Shown in pieces: positions 33,578 to 47,792 of a stretch of 64,000 nt of DNA (positions within the stretch are counted from its first letter, which is position 1; every line of letters begins with the position of its first letter). The stretch covers positions 35,096,421-35,160,420 of the forward strand of contig NC_089860.1 of NCBI RefSeq assembly GCF_036373705.1. Direction: 5' to 3'. The DNA is from Amia ocellicauda (Eukaryota; Chordata; Actinopteri; Amiiformes; Amiidae). The notes under the pieces were generated by a model. It saw only the letters and a list, made by a program, of their open reading frames with translations, was not told where the DNA came from and did not search any database. The position numbers were made by a program, and so were the translations under genes.

Positions 33578-36500
33578 ATGGCGGATGTGGTCGAACCGGA
33601 CACCATGAAGAATTTCCACGGCAGTTTCGAGAGGATAGACCTGGATATGTGCCGCTTCCCCTACTGCATCGTGTGGACCCCCATCCCGGTGCTGTCGTGA
33701 GTGGCTGCGCTTTTATGTGCTGTTACTGTGAGCCCTGTCTGCCGGGGGCATTTGCACACCTCCCACCCGGGCAGAACTAGAGGAAGTCCGGGCAGCCAGT
33801 CCCCCGGCTCCGTAACTGCCCTGCTGTTCTGTGGGAGAGCCGGCCGGGGCACAGTAATGCGGTTTGGTGCCGCAGGGTGCAGGGACGAGCCGAGCAGACT
33901 AGTCTAAGACGCATGCGTGAAGTATTCAGCACCCCTGCACTGGTGTGCTGTCAGCTGTCAATCACCGGGGACACCCTGTCAGCGGGTGCGCTTGAGAGGA
34001 AAACACGTCTTAGTATTATTATAGTGTGTAGCTTCCCAGTGCCAGGCAGTGCAAGTTTTGAAGTTTGGGAGTGTCAGTGTGTTCAGTGTTTGAGCTAAAC
34101 CTGCATTTACCACATGTGATCTGTGACTTGACTGCTACGTGCACGATTACATGTTAAGCATCCAAAAAGGCACCAGACCTGAGTCGCAGCGTTTAAGCCG
34201 CTTTTAAGGTGAAGCCTGTGGTCTGAGGTGTGGAGATTGAGCTCCTCTATGTGGGTCAGCAGTCATCGTGGGGAGGCCGTGGAGATGAATGCGCTGCAGA
34301 CACTGATGCGCACGTCCTGCTCTAGTTCACAACCATCGAGAAATGAAATGAAGCATTTAGTGCAGCCCGTTTTGTGTAGGTTTGAGCTATTTCAGGAGTA
34401 CTATTTCTGGCCCTTATAAACAGCAGGTGTTGCATTTGGCCTGAATTTACATTGACGCAAATATGCTGTGTTTAATATAAATAGTAAATGCTGTGTGTGC
34501 AGGATTTGCAAGGGAAGCTAATGGGCCACACACTGGGGTCCCTAGAGGACACTGTTGGCCCTCAGGGTTTATATAACGAGGAATACTTTTTTAACAGTCC
34601 TCCCTGGTATTGGTAGTAAAGTGTATATGTCAGTGACCATCATTCTGCATGCTGTAATTATACTGTGCATGTATTGTCAAATATCCCTCGCTCTTCCCAG
34701 GTGGCTCCTACCGTTCATTGGGCACATGGGGATCTGCACGTCCAGTGGTGTGATCCGGGACTTTGCTGGGCCCTACTTCGTCTCTGTAAGTACACCGGAG
34801 CCCCGAGACACAGGAGTCGGTCGGTGGCCTCAGGGTGCTGCTTTAAGGGGTCTGTGGCATTGGTAGAACCGCGCCAGGCTTCGATTTAATCTCTCATGTG
34901 TGCAAAACATATCAATCTGTAACGCCTGCTCTTGAAGTGTAGAGGGCAGGGTTTCTGTGTCTTTATAGACCGCTTTACACAGGTACTCTAGACATGCACA
35001 TGTGAAGTAGTGTGCCAGTCCATGTTGTGAATCCGGAGTTGGAGGATTCGATTTAATGATGAGGGGAAGAATGTATTTTGTAGTCGCAGCTTAATCAGTT
35101 TATTATCCAAGCAGCCTGTTCTCCACCAGTCTCTGGCTTTGACCCAGTAATGGCATATAAGCATAGAAAATATCCAGCAAAAAATAAAGAACCCTTATTT
35201 ACATGTTTCCACCTTAATTTCTTATCGCTTTCACTGTTTTGGTCAGGTTTAGCTTGTGTCACTTTCACGTGTTGTTCCCGGACAGAAAGCAGATGTGGTT
35301 TTCCTGCCTTTATGGTTTGTATCTAATATACTTTCACATCTATCAGAATTGAACAATATGAAGTTTTAAATATAAATATTCCTAGAAAGGAACTTCAAAG
35401 TGTCTTAAGCATAGAAACTGAAGCATTCTTCAATGTATCAGATGCATAAAATAGCTGAGAGAAGTGGTTGAGAGCAGACAATAGTTTGGTAATATGTGGT
35501 AATGCAGTAATTCATAATATAGCATAACCGGCGATGCCAGGTGACTGGCAGTGAATCAGACCCAAGCTGTTGAGGAAAATGCCACACTGCCGCACTGTGC
35601 TGAACCGCTGCCAGGTTTACCAAAGTTCAGACTCGATATGTAAATAAACACAAGCCAGCGGCCTGCAGGAAGGCTATTACATTTCACCTGGGCTCTGGGT
35701 GTGGTAACAGCTGCTGTGATTTCTGTTAGCTAGAAGTAACTTATCTTTCTAATTCATGGAAGGCTTCAAAGAGCTAGAACTGTCAAAGCCTGTCCTCAAG
35801 TGGCCAAGGAATAAGACATGTGGTTATAAAGCCAAGTGCGCAGAAAGAAAATACCCCAGAGTAATCATTCTTACAGATCGAAAGAAAATTTATATTTTTG
35901 TGCAGGCAGTGTATACAGTCTTTTCGTAGAGAGGTTTCCAGAACATTCGAGCTCCCAATCGATGCTCAGTTCAATTTTATCCTCGAGCCTCCTGATGCAG
36001 CTTTCTGTTCATATTTTATTATTGGAAGAAAAAATCTATAAGAAGTGTAGCACTCAGATGGGTAGCAATATCTCCAGAGTCATATCGGGATCATTCGGGA
36101 ATTGTGTTTCTTTATGACATATTTGCTTATCAGACCATGAGGGGAGCTTTGTAATGCATTCCAGCTGGATAATAAAATGGCCCAAATTGAGATGCATCCT
36201 TGAGTTAAAGATCGCCTTATTGATGACCTTCCAAAAGAAAATCAGGCATTTCTCACTCTTTTTACTGCGTACGAATCACAGGTACAGACGCATTTTAAAC
36301 GTTTTGCTGCTGTAGGGGCCAGCCACTCTCACCGGTATGTGTTTGTTAATCCACAGCAGTTTGTGTGTTTAAATATCCCAGAGCTGCACAAACATGCAGC
36401 TCTGCAGAGTATCCCAAACAGTGCTCTCTCTTTTACATTTTTAAATTTTTTAATGTCCTTATTCCTTCTGCTCTGTTTTTTTCTGCCCCTCTCTGTGCCA

Positions 36501-39500
36501 GCCTGCCTGGGGTTATGAAAGTACGCAGAAAACCGTTTTGGTTTTCAATCTGATCCATTTTAAACTGCAGCCCCATCACCCCTTTTTCTTGCCCTCCCTC
36601 AATGCTTCCCAGATTAACCACGTTTAGTAATAAGTTCCCAGCTCATTTAGACCTTGATTCACCCCTTATCTGTGAATATTTTGATCCACCAGCCGCAGTA
36701 CGTCGAGTTGCCCTGAGGAGAGGTTTTATCAGTCGAGTCGGACTAGCGGGGGCTCGGTGCTCGGGCATTGCTCTGGGGTGAAAGCTCGGCTGCTTAATAT
36801 GTAACGCTGTTTTCGTTTGTCTTGCAGGAAGACAACATGGCCTTCGGGAGACCCACAAAGTAAGTGCTTTTTTAGGCAGAGAGTCGATGGGTTGGGGGGA
36901 CGGCGGCATGTTAAGTTGCGATGTGATGGGATTTCTTGCAGCATTGGCACAATCTTCTCACTCGGCTAGCAGTCGGTGTCTGCCTGTGCGTCAGTTCGAT
37001 GGTTCGCGATTCGCTCTGTTCCTCCGTGAGATTAGTTTTCGTTTCCCCTCCCATCAGGTACTGGAAGTTGGACGTGAACAAAGTGTACGCCAGCGGCTCC
37101 AGCGCCTGGGACACGGCGGTGCACGACGCCTCGGAGGAGTACAAGCACAGGATGGTACAGGCCGGCGCCGCACTCTGACCCTCTCTCAGACGCCGCCCTT
37201 ACTAGAATAGCATACTTCAATACTTCAGACTCCAGTCCTGGGGGGCCGCAGTGTCTGCTGGCTCCCAATTACTTCATTAATATCATTATTTACTCCGATA
37301 GGCTTATCTAAAACTTGCATATTTGATTTGTATAGCCGATACTTGACAATGTGTTGATGACTTCTAACACTGACCCCACAGAACACGTCAGAGACTGGAG
37401 AGAGAAGTGTTAAACTCGTCTGCTTAATTGATTAATTAGACCAATTAAGGGGTCGAGAGCCGGGCTGGAACACAAACCCAGCAGACACTGCAGCCCCCCA
37501 GGACTGGAGTCTGACACCCCTGTTTCAGTCAATGGCTCAAAAGATTGCTTGCATTCAAGGCACACTCCCTGTAACATCCTCTGTGGCCCGGAGAGGAGTT
37601 TCCAGATTGAGTTAATCAGCTAATTAGACTGAAATAACCGGGCGCATTAATAAGCAGACGTTACTGCGGCCCTCAGTGAATGGAGTGTGAGTCTCGCCGT
37701 AAATCCTGATGACTGGTTCTAATGGAGTGCCTCTAAAATATAGCTATATGTAAAAGAATATAAACCGTGGTGGGCAGAGGAATAATCCAAGCTTTTAAGC
37801 ATCACTCCAAAACAACAGTCATATGGCACTTACTATAAATGACAATTATATTATTATGGAAGAAAAGCGTGCCGCCTCTTGCCCCCGTCTGTGTTGACCT
37901 GCGTCTGTCTCCTCCGCAGCATAACCTGTGCTGCGACAACTGCCACTCCCACGTGGCCATGGCCCTGAACCTCATGCGCTACGACAACAGCACCTCCTGG
38001 AACATGGTGAAGCTGTGCGTCCTGTCCCTCGTCTACAGCAAGCACGTAAGGTAGGCCTGGGGCCCCCGCACCGGCCGTGACCCCCTGGGAGACCACGCGC
38101 AGGAGCGAGCCCTCAGCAGAGCCCTGTGTCTCGTCCGTTAGTCGGACTGGTTGCTGTGTTTGTTGTTTAGAAACATAAGAAAAATAAAGAGTTTACAATC
38201 GAGAGGAGCCCATTCGCCCCATCGTGCTCGTTTGGTGTCCATTAATAACTATCACTATCAACTATCAAGGATCCTATCCAGTCTGTTTTTGAATGTTCCC
38301 AAATTGTCTCTTCAGCCACATCGCTGGGGAGTTTGTTCAGATTGTGACGCCTCTCTGTGTGAAGAAGTGTCTCCTGTTTTCTGTCTTGAATGCCTTGAAG
38401 CCCAATTTCCATTTGTGTCCCCGGGTGCGTGTGTCCCTGCTGATCTGGAAAAGCTCCTCTGGTTTGATGTGGTCGATGCCTTTCATGATTTTGAAGACTT
38501 GAATCAAGTCCCCACATAGTCTCCTCTGTAGTAGTGATATGTGTAATGAGGGGACTGTTTGTGTAGCTTAGACTCGAGCGTGTCGATCTCGATCAGGGCG
38601 TAATAAAGCAGCATGTCTCTGCACCGCACCCCCCTTTAGAGCCCCAGCACTGCGGGCAAACCCCCGACAGTGTCGGCGTGTGTGTGTTTTTTCTTGTAGT
38701 AATCTCGGGTCTAGAAACTGCAATTTAAACATCTGTCCTACCTGCTCTTACAGCTCCAATTAGAACCATTAAACCAGCAGCTGTTTCCTAATCGCCTCGA
38801 GGACATCTGTGTTCCTTCGAGTGAAAAACGTTCACGAGCAGAGTGAAGGCAAGGCCCCCCCCGACACACATCGCCTGGGTACTAAACTTCACTGCCGAGC
38901 TGTTAAAACAAGCAGTGAGACCGAAATGAAGAAATCGCACAGAACCAATTAGGAGGATTAATGGGGCGTTGGGATTAACAAGGATGCTGTCTCGGGTGCG
39001 AGGGCTGCTACACAGCGGCGCGGCGCTCTGATCCGCAGACTCCTGTGTTATATCTCCCGCTCGGGGTGAAACCCGGCTCGTCGAAGTCTGCTGGCAATGT
39101 CTTCGTCTCAGTGGCGTGCAAATGCCAGGCGTGTCGGTGGAAGCCACTGTGCAGAGCTGTTTATATTCTGCCCTCTTTTATTGTTTTTCCCTCACTGGCC
39201 TGACCCGATTCCTCCGATCGCTTCCTCCCGGTGACCTTGGCGGCGTCTCGGTTTAGCAAGAGAATCCCTCTGAATGGGTTATGAACCAGGGACGCGTACA
39301 TCATGAGAAGCACGCGTCATTATTTACCATGCGTGTGAGAGGGAGCGCAGGGGCCGCTACTCAAAGCTGCACCTCGACAGCGTTATTTCAGAGGTATATT
39401 CCTGGCTTGACTATACCGGGTTCTCCCAACAGCTGCACTGGATTTTATTTGGGGGGGGTGAAAAATTAAACAGCCCAACATGGCAGCTCAGTCCTGGGGG

Positions 39501-40733
39501 AGAACGCTGCTGCAGGGAAATACAATGCCCAGCAGCTGCTCCGATGGCTGCCTGTGTCCTTGGTCGTCCTCACCGTGAGGATGAGGGATGAGGTTTTCTG
39601 GTCCTGAGGGAGCCGTCCCAGCATCCTCCTGCCCTGTGTGGATGTCTGCTTCACAGGCCGGCGCTGGGTAGCTGTCCTGACTCTGTGGCCCCCTCAGTTT
39701 ATGCATTTTTTCCTCTGCTTTGTGTGTGTTGTTCATTTTCCGGTCGGTTTCTTCCTCCCCTGTGTGTGCATCTTCCACACACACAGATCCAGCGGCGAGA
39801 GGATTAGGTTTATGAGAAGCCCTTTCGGGAGGGGGCCGCCGAGCACGGGAGATGGTTTGTGGCAAATTACTGTCCGTCTCTGTTATCAGACGGCTCTCCA
39901 GAACCACAACTCGAGGGAAGATCTGCAAATACCAACGTTCAGCGTCTGCTTTTGGCTCGCAGCAGGACCGATAGACGTGTCTGAAGGGGGTCTGTTTTCT
40001 GGAATATTTCGCGTCGCAAATCAAAATGTTATGAAACGGTCTTGAGCTCAGTTTCTCAGCTGTGCGTTTAGTCTTCGGTACTTTAACAGTATGGTAAACC
40101 GATACACGAATGACCCTCCGGACTTTAATTGTCCACAGAAGAACCTGTCCCTCTGCTCGGCCAGGTGAGGCGTGCAGATGTCACTGTGGTGGGGGATGGG
40201 GATGAAGGAAATAGCTAGGATTCTTGTGGCTTAACCACTGCGTTTTAGGAGTTGTTTTCAGGCGCTGCATTCTGCAACTCTGAGGAATGCTTGCACGTAC
40301 TGACGGGGGGGGGTGTTGGAGCTTAATAGTGGCTTTTAAAATTGGTCCCTGGTGACGACTTTACTGCTCCCAGCTGCTTGGGTCTGCAAGAGTAGGCCTG
40401 GCTGGATTGATGGGCAGCGTCTTCGTGTTTTATTGGTCCCTGAGCTCTGCAGCACAGTCCCTGTTCGGCACGAGTAAAATGGAGTAAAATCTTGATATTA
40501 TTTCAGCAATAATTGGAGCTCAACTAAAGCCTTAAATAACGCATCCTATGCATATATAATACCCTTGCAAACACTGTGGCTTCTAATAACAATTCGGCAT
40601 TAAAAAAGCTGTGCCGGGGGTCTGATCTCTGTGTCTTCCTTGCAGTTGCGCCGGTTTTCTGAAGACCTGGCTGCCCTTCTTCATGCTGGCCGGGATCGTG
40701 CTGACCGTCAGCCTGGCCCTGAACCTGCGGTGA
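33578..40733 (+). CDS. tmem222: TMEM222 (RTE1/DUF778 family; 6 coding exons, 183 aa)
   Basis: Exons: 33578-33696, 34701-34785, 36828-36859, 37058-37154, 37920-38050 and 40646-40733. All are in phase with GT/AG borders. The protein follows human TMEM222 from [14 protein letters not shown] to the end VSLALNLR; the N-terminus is shorter than in human (about 208 aa) because the proline-rich start is missing. Conserved features are GHMGIC (H48), [40 protein letters not shown] and DNCHSHVA (C119). Hydrophobic segments at about 133-152 and 160-180 are likely membrane helices. The family includes plant RTE1, which acts on an ethylene receptor at the Golgi and ER. The human gene is linked to a neurodevelopmental disorder, and its molecular function is unsettled. 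Introns 4 and 5 hold a foldback element and a CR1 copy. Confidence 0.96.
37223..37513. mobile_element. Foldback/MITE-like element
   Basis: Long inverted ends: the left arm at about 37228-37261 (ACTCCAGTCCTGGGGGGCCG...) is the reverse complement of about 37479-37512 with one mismatch over 34 bases. The interior is AT-rich and non-coding. About 290 bases in all, in tmem222 intron 4. Similar sequences are widespread in vertebrates, but I cannot name the superfamily. Confidence 0.75.
38169..38527 (-). mobile_element. CR1-like LINE, 5'-truncated copy 2
   Basis: Closely similar to the left part of copy 1 (1903-2260) and to 63688-64000. It covers only the extreme C-terminus of the reverse transcriptase and the 3' end. 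It lies in tmem222 intron 5, antisense to the gene. Confidence 0.85.
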
Positions 40734-41320
40734 CTGACGGAGGCCCAGAGAGCACGGGACGGGACGGGTGGGGCCGCGGGGGCCTCTGTAGGGAACAACA
40801 TGGAATTGAGAAACAATACTGACAAAATCTTTGGTGTCGTAGAGAAAAAACACTACCCCCTTCAGAAGTGACTCTTTATAACTTTCCGAAGTGTTGTGTT
40901 TGTGATTTTGGCCTTTTTTTTTTGTTCTCCGCTTAACTATAGTCTGCCTCTCTAATTAAAATCGAGAGACGCTAGTTGTAAGACGACGGAACCCGATCTG
41001 ATCGATCCGACTCGACAAGATATGAGATTGCGGATTGGACACGTCTGTGTTTCTACACGCTGTACAAAGGGATCGCTTCCTTTTTGTGTTTTTGTTGTCG
41101 TTTCTTTATGGAAGACGCAAGAACGAAGCGCTGGATGGGATGTGAGGCTGGCGGGATGAGCATATTCCCGCAGTTCTGGTTTTAAGTCCACAGTTTGGGC
41201 ATCTTCTTTATTTCCTTTCTTCTGATGGGTGTTGAAATAATCCATATGCCATTTTTGCCTTGAAGTCATTGCTTGTCTTATTCCTTTGTTTCTACCATCC
41301 ATTTCTCCTTGGGAACAGGC
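40734..41320 (+). other. tmem222: tmem222 3' UTR
   Basis: Begins after the TGA at 40731-40733. An ATTAAA at 40955-40960 is a possible weak poly(A) signal; others further right cannot be excluded. The end point is approximate. Confidence 0.4.
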
Positions 41321-44300
41321 AGATGTGTGTTTATATATATATAAACCAAAATGTTTAGGCCTATGTGTTGTGTTAGATGTAGTCCAGCAAAAGCAGCCAG
41401 TTCTGTGTCTTCATGTGTGTGTTGTTTGTATGGTTCATTTGTTTTTGTTTAAGTGTAAATTGATTCCAAGCACTCCCTTTAACTCATCTGGTTGTATTTG
41501 GACGCTCCCACCGGTCATATTTCTGACCAGATCCAAGCCTCTGAACAAGTGTTCTCAAAGCTGAGCAGCTCTCCTCGGTGTCTGTCGGGCCCGGCTGCTT
41601 GTAGAGGCGGCATCAGCGAGGCGACGGCTCTGGCCCACAGCAGGGGACGTGTGCGGCATACGAGTGGAGATCCGGGCTGTTTCAGCGGTGACAGGGCCCT
41701 GTGTGTCGTGCCAAGAGCAGAGTAACGCAAGGCAGTGAGGTCTAGACGTGTGCGTCAACACAACATCACGGGAATTATCCAGGTCCTGCCAAGCCGGTTA
41801 GACCGTGACCTTGACTCCCCAAGGATGGATCTGAGGTCGGTGGGAAGATGGAAGCTGCACTGTTTTCACAAAACCTTTAAAACGAACAAAATAAAAAACG
41901 GGAACATTATTATCCAAAATATCCACTGCTTGTCTCTCGCAGATTTGAAGGCCCCGTCCTCTGCCAGCAGACCCAGAAGCTGGATGTTTGTCCTCGGCCA
42001 AGCTGCATCTCGAGGGCTTCTGCTGGGCTTCTACTTTCACACGGTGGCCGGGGCTCTCGATGATGACAAACCCTTTAATGATAACAATAATGGTCACACT
42101 TTGCACTCCGATGGGATGCTAACAATCTTTGTTTTGTGCTTTTGTCTGCTTGTGTGTTCGCTGGCTTCCGTGTCTTTATTAAAGGAATATTTTGATCACT
42201 CGCTTCACAAAGATGGGGCCTCAGACTGGGCTTTGATCGGGGGTGTAGTTTAGCCTTCTGTCTGGCCGGCATATGACCTTTTGACACAATCGCCGTTGCA
42301 GGGACATCTCTCTCACACCCCCGCCTCTGCCTCCGTGACACATTTGACCCCTGTGTTGTTGAGCATCAAACAGAAATCCGCCGGCCTTCCCTCTCCCAGC
42401 AGAGACCCCCTGGTCAGCAGGTCGTGTCTTCAGGTCTGGCGCTTCTCCTCGGCCCCCGAAACGGCGACAACAATAGGCTGCATCTGTAAAAAGTGCCAAC
42501 AGGGAAGTTTGCCTTTTTAGTTATTTTTTTGTATGTAGTTTTTTCTCGGTTTCTTTTTCTTTTTGTGTGTTAATGCACCGCCTGGCCGTTTGAATTGATC
42601 TGATTGGTGTTTCTAACTCTGCCGCATGCGCTGGTCTCTGTTGTGCATGGTTTTCGGTCAGCGCTGATGGGAAGGGTTCGATTCGGATCTCGGCAGGGGC
42701 CTTTATAGCGCCTTCACCGCAGACCCGTGCTGCCCACATACTCTGATATTCTGTCTGAGCTTGACTTTTTAAAAGGACCTGTGTAATCAAGTGATCACTT
42801 CTTTAAGTGAATTTATAGTTTATATAGTAACAAGAATGTATATAGTAACGGTACTGATTTAGTCACTGGAATATTACAGGGTTTCTTAACTTTTTTTTAT
42901 TCAATGAAGCACCTTTTTAATGTGCACTCCTCTGCCGATTGCAATACTAGCAATATGTCAATCCTGAGAATTTACAAAACAATCCTTTTTTTATTTGCAA
43001 TCGATGCTTCTGTACAAAGCTGCGTCTGGTGCAAAGTGATTCCCTGCCCTCCCGCCCCACCCTACCCACACTTCTAGAGATCTTGCATATTGAGCCAGAG
43101 CAGATCGAAAGCATCGCAAGCTGGCTGGTGCACCCCTGTCACGGGCACAGTGGCCTCGTCTCTGCTTCAGTGAGAAAACGACTACACCGGGGAGGACGGG
43201 CGAGACGCAGCTTTAATTGTGCTCTCCTGTCCCCCCTGTGTGTCCTCCAGGGAAGCGAGCCAGGACAGTCCCATTGTCTACTGAAGAACACCAATCACAA
43301 TCTTCCCAATAGGTCTTTCGTAAAGTAAAGTAAAGTCAAATCTTCCGCTTGTTTACAGTCCTGTGAGGCCAGTGAAGCGTTTCCACCTATCAACTGTGCT
43401 TTCTGATTGATTAATTGAAGAAGAAAAAAATATATAACCAGGGATCAGACTGATAACCCTACCGCTCTGGAAATGGGAAGAGGACACCCTGAAGCCCATG
43501 CAATGACAATATTTATTTTTATTGGAAGTTTGAATGTAATCTGCGACCCGCAGTGACCTCCGAATACAACACTGGGCAGGAAGTGATGTCATTATTCGAG
43601 TGAGCCAAATTAATGAAGGTCTCTCATTGTGCGGGAAGCTGCCCATTTTGTTTATTTTACTGTGTGTCTTTTGACAGATGGAAATGGCTTGTTTGATCAG
43701 ATTGTGTCCTGAATGTCCTCTTGAGTGGTGGTGGACAAAAGCAATATTGCTCTCTGTGGTGCAGTGGGATCAGAGCGTGCAAACAGAGCGCACCCCCAGC
43801 TTGTCGCGTTCGATTGTGCAGTCCCAGCGGCTCATGTCACATGTCAATAGGTAATCCTAACGAGCAATAAAGATGGACATCTGACTAAACACGAGTTATA
43901 CAAGATCATTCACCGCATTCAAACAATGTTTACTCTCTGACTGAGGCGATTGTTGTGAGCCCTACAAAAGAGCCTATTCCAAATGCAAACTTTTGTCCAT
44001 ATTTCACATTCATGACGAGCATAAGAACGGCTGCGGAATACATTCGTGTGTGTACTTAATCTCCTAAGTGGTGGCTCTTTCTGCATTGTGTCTGGTGCTA
44101 CAGCCGCTCCTCTTACAAAGTGAACAATTATGACCGTTCACTTTAGGGAGAGAAAATATTAGGATTGATTACTGCTACTGGATCAGTGTGTAATCGCATC
44201 AGATCCTGTGGCGATCGATCGGCGAGTCTGGCCGGCCAAGGTCGTCTGGGCCAGCTTCTAACGAAGGGGCTGTAATTAGTGGGGGCTGTGTCGGTCCTTT

Positions 44301-47300
44301 GCCGTTTGCGATCTGGACTTTTAGTGTGAAGAGTAACTGCTGCAAAAGGATGCACTTTGTTTTTATACACAAAATGGCTTCAATATAGCATTAAGGGCAT
44401 TGATTAAGGTCTCTGTAGTTCGCACGTTCTACATCTTCAGTTATAAATTCCTGGCACAATCGTTTCTTGATGTACTAAATAATAATAATTAAGCTGGAGT
44501 TGTTTTTTTGAAATATTGTAAATAAGGTTGTTAAATTCCAGACCAATTGAATTCAAGGACACCAAGTTCAGGGGTTATAATGCAGCCTGAGATGGGTGCC
44601 GGTTTGTTTTGGTTCGTTTTGGTTCATTTTCTACGCGCCCAATATCCAGCTACCTCTTAAATCCTGAGTTCAGTTATCCTAGCTGATGTGAAGAGACACT
44701 GTGTAGGGTTACAGGAATGTCTTCAGCTCCAGTTCAAGAACCACACTACCTGCTGGTACCTTTAGTGCCTCCCGGGGTTGGGGGGGCTTGTGAGAGTCGC
44801 GCTGATTGTTTTCCGCTCCTACATGACAGAATAGGATCTCCAGTGGTCAAGAAATCTCTTCCTAGCCATTATAGAGACTGTGCTCGGCCTATGAACTCGA
44901 TCACTTCCTCCCTTCTTCAGTAAAGCAGGACACTACGACACCGCTACCCCGGCATCCTGCCAAGCCTTCCTATAACTATTACTCCAGTGCTGTGTATTTT
45001 GTTTTAGTTCAGTGATATACGAGTCTATATACAATACTGCACTTGTCCTTTTTCTTGTCCTGGTTGTATCCACAGTTTTATGCAGTAATTCTCTATTTTT
45101 TATTTTATTTTTTGCATTTGTTTTTATTTAATACCTGTAATGTAGTTTAGAGGGTTTGGTATTGGCCTACAATGTGCTGAATATAGATATGTAAATAAAG
45201 AAATATGTCAATATAAATCAATCTATATAAATAAAAATGTTTATTACAAAAAACAAATGGTCTCTTTTCTGAAGTTCTTCACCGGTCTGGGGTTGAGGTT
45301 CCCCAAGGTCTAGTACAAACCAATATCTGCCAATGATGTGAGATTAAATGGCTAAATTAGCACCAAAAAAATGTGAATTGAATGTTTATATGATTTATTC
45401 AAAATCCTCGAACATATCAACAATATTATTCAACATCCACCACAAACTGGAGATTAAGAACAGGTGTAGTAGAGGTTGCAAAATAGGAAGCACCTCTTAA
45501 TACAGATATTCATTGGACCAGGTTGTTAAAACGGACCCGGATTTCTGAGGTGGAGGTGGGATTGTGCGTTGCTTTGGCTGCTGAAGAGTAAGCCTCATTC
45601 GTAACCTTGTCCTATGTGGTGTGCAGACTGTGCCTCATATCCGTTTGTGAATTCACACAGTTGAATGTTCACCAGAGATTTCTAAGCTCTTTCTCCAAAC
45701 CTCATGCTGTCCTTTTCGGAGTGTTTCCTTTTATTTGTTAATTGTTAAGAGTCCGCTTTGTGCGGTGTTTGTGGGGTGGGAGAGGATATTTGACAGTAGT
45801 GGTGGATCTTTTCCAGTATTGCTGCTGACAAACATTTCAACATCCAGGACGCAGGGATCCAGCTGGATATTGTATTGGAAAGACATCAAGAGAGCACAGA
45901 AAGAGGAAACGTAAAACAATGTATCAATGGGGAGTCCTAGGCCTGTAATAAAATAATTTGGGAGATGCTGTCTTAAAGAAACAACAAAATAATTGTAAAT
46001 AGTTGTATGTTGTACTGACAAACGGCTTCAGTTTGACGGACCCTCTGTCGCTTAATAATCTCTGTGTACACATTACCATGGGGATCATAGTGTGCTGATT
46101 ATGTGGGGGGCTTTTTTTTCAGAGGTTTAGAAATAATGTGATCGAGTCTGTGTTTGAATGCCTTCACCTATAGCTGAGCATTGGGGGAACTAATTTCACA
46201 AGCCCTCCTTGATGTGCATGGGTAGAAATGAAGGGCTTTTCCCTCAGATAAACGCATATCACCAATTTATATGCAATCTGTAGACAATTAAGTTCTTAAA
46301 AGTGTTCTTGCTTCTGTTGCCTAATAATATTGAATAATCTTGTTGTTTTAAAGTGTTTTCTTTTAATATATATATTATTGACTATATCTAGATGATGATG
46401 ATGGTTTGCATTGACACGCATGCACACACACTCAACATCCAAGGAGAGCCAGGGCACTGTGTGAAACGGGCTATAGATCATCTCCCCTCTCTGTGTGCTT
46501 TGACAAGTTGCTGTCAGATGCGCGGCCGCTTGATTCATTTCCTGTGCTTTGTTGGCGCCGGACCGGGCCGGACTCTCACCCGGCACCCCGGCAGCTGCTG
46601 GCATTGCTAATGTCGGATTTACATCTGCACCCACAGCCGCATATCCAGCCAGTGTGTATTTCAGTGCGCAACCAAAAACAACCAAAACAACACACGTGTA
46701 TTATGCATGCAATATTCACTTTAAACATGTGCGCAAATGTTTACTTGCTTAGATGTAGTTGCAATACTTCTAGGGGCCAGGTAGTGTTCTTGATGTTACC
46801 TATTTAAAAACATATTTGGGACCAAGAATAACGTCAGTGTACCTGACGATACAAATATCTTGTCTAATAACGAAATACTATTAGTAGTAGTTGTTCCTGT
46901 GTAGTAGCAGTAGTAGTATAGTTATAATGTTCTGCAACAGCCCAGTATAGTTAGCGTGATCATCCTGTTTACACCTCAATCCACTCTTTAGTGGATTACA
47001 CTGGGATTACCAGTATTAGCTGTGATCCTTTAGATCTTTTTTATCATTTCCATCTTTGACAATGGGAGGTTCACTGTCTGATCCTGGTTATCACAGACAC
47101 AGACACTGCAGTGAAATAAACCCCCTACAGCAACACGGGCACTGGATCATACTTATTTTAGCCTTTATTACCAGCATTGCTGTTTCTGTATGATTTTGTA
47201 CTCGATTCATAGTATTTTCATTCGTATTTGGCGCTGTTCTGTTTTATAGTATCCTATCACAATATCACATTTCACGTGGAATAATATTAATTTCGAAATA

Positions 47301-47700
47301 AATTGTTTCAATATCGAAATTGTTCAAGTTCTGAATTCCACGCTGAAACTAAAACAGCGCATTTATTATTAGTAGTATTATTACGACAGTACAGTGGAAA
47401 ACTAAGTACAGCTTCACTTAAGGTGTGAAATGCAAACGAAGTAACAAACTTACCAGAAAAATGTGTGTGTGTGTGGGGGGGTACCTCTGAAGAGTTAAAA
47501 TATCCACAAAATTTGAATATGTAAACAAACATTTTAGTTCTGTCCTAATATTTGCACAGTTTGTATTGTGTTCACTGTATGTGGTACAGGTGTTGCAGGG
47601 TTAAAGGTGTATATCCTGTGATAAGCAATGCAAAGCCTGCATGTCCAGCCCGAGCTCTGGCACGGCCGGGTGTGATCTCCACACATCAAAGGGCGGCGAG
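41321..47700. other. Intergenic region, no gene recognised
   Basis: About 6.4 kb without convincing exons. Short ORFs on both strands show no family resemblance or codon pattern I trust. AT-rich stretches occur near 45080-45260 and 46340-46400. Confidence 0.4.
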
Positions 47701-47756
47701 TGATGCTCTCTAATGACGATTACACACCGAGCGCGTCACAACCGCCGGCTCCAGCT

Positions 47757-47792
47757 GTGTGCGCCGCTTTCATGTGCGCCGCTTTCATGTGC
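47757..47792. repeat. Short tandem repeat, 16-bp unit
   Basis: GTGCGCCGCTTTCAT is repeated twice, with a partial third unit. Confidence 0.8.
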
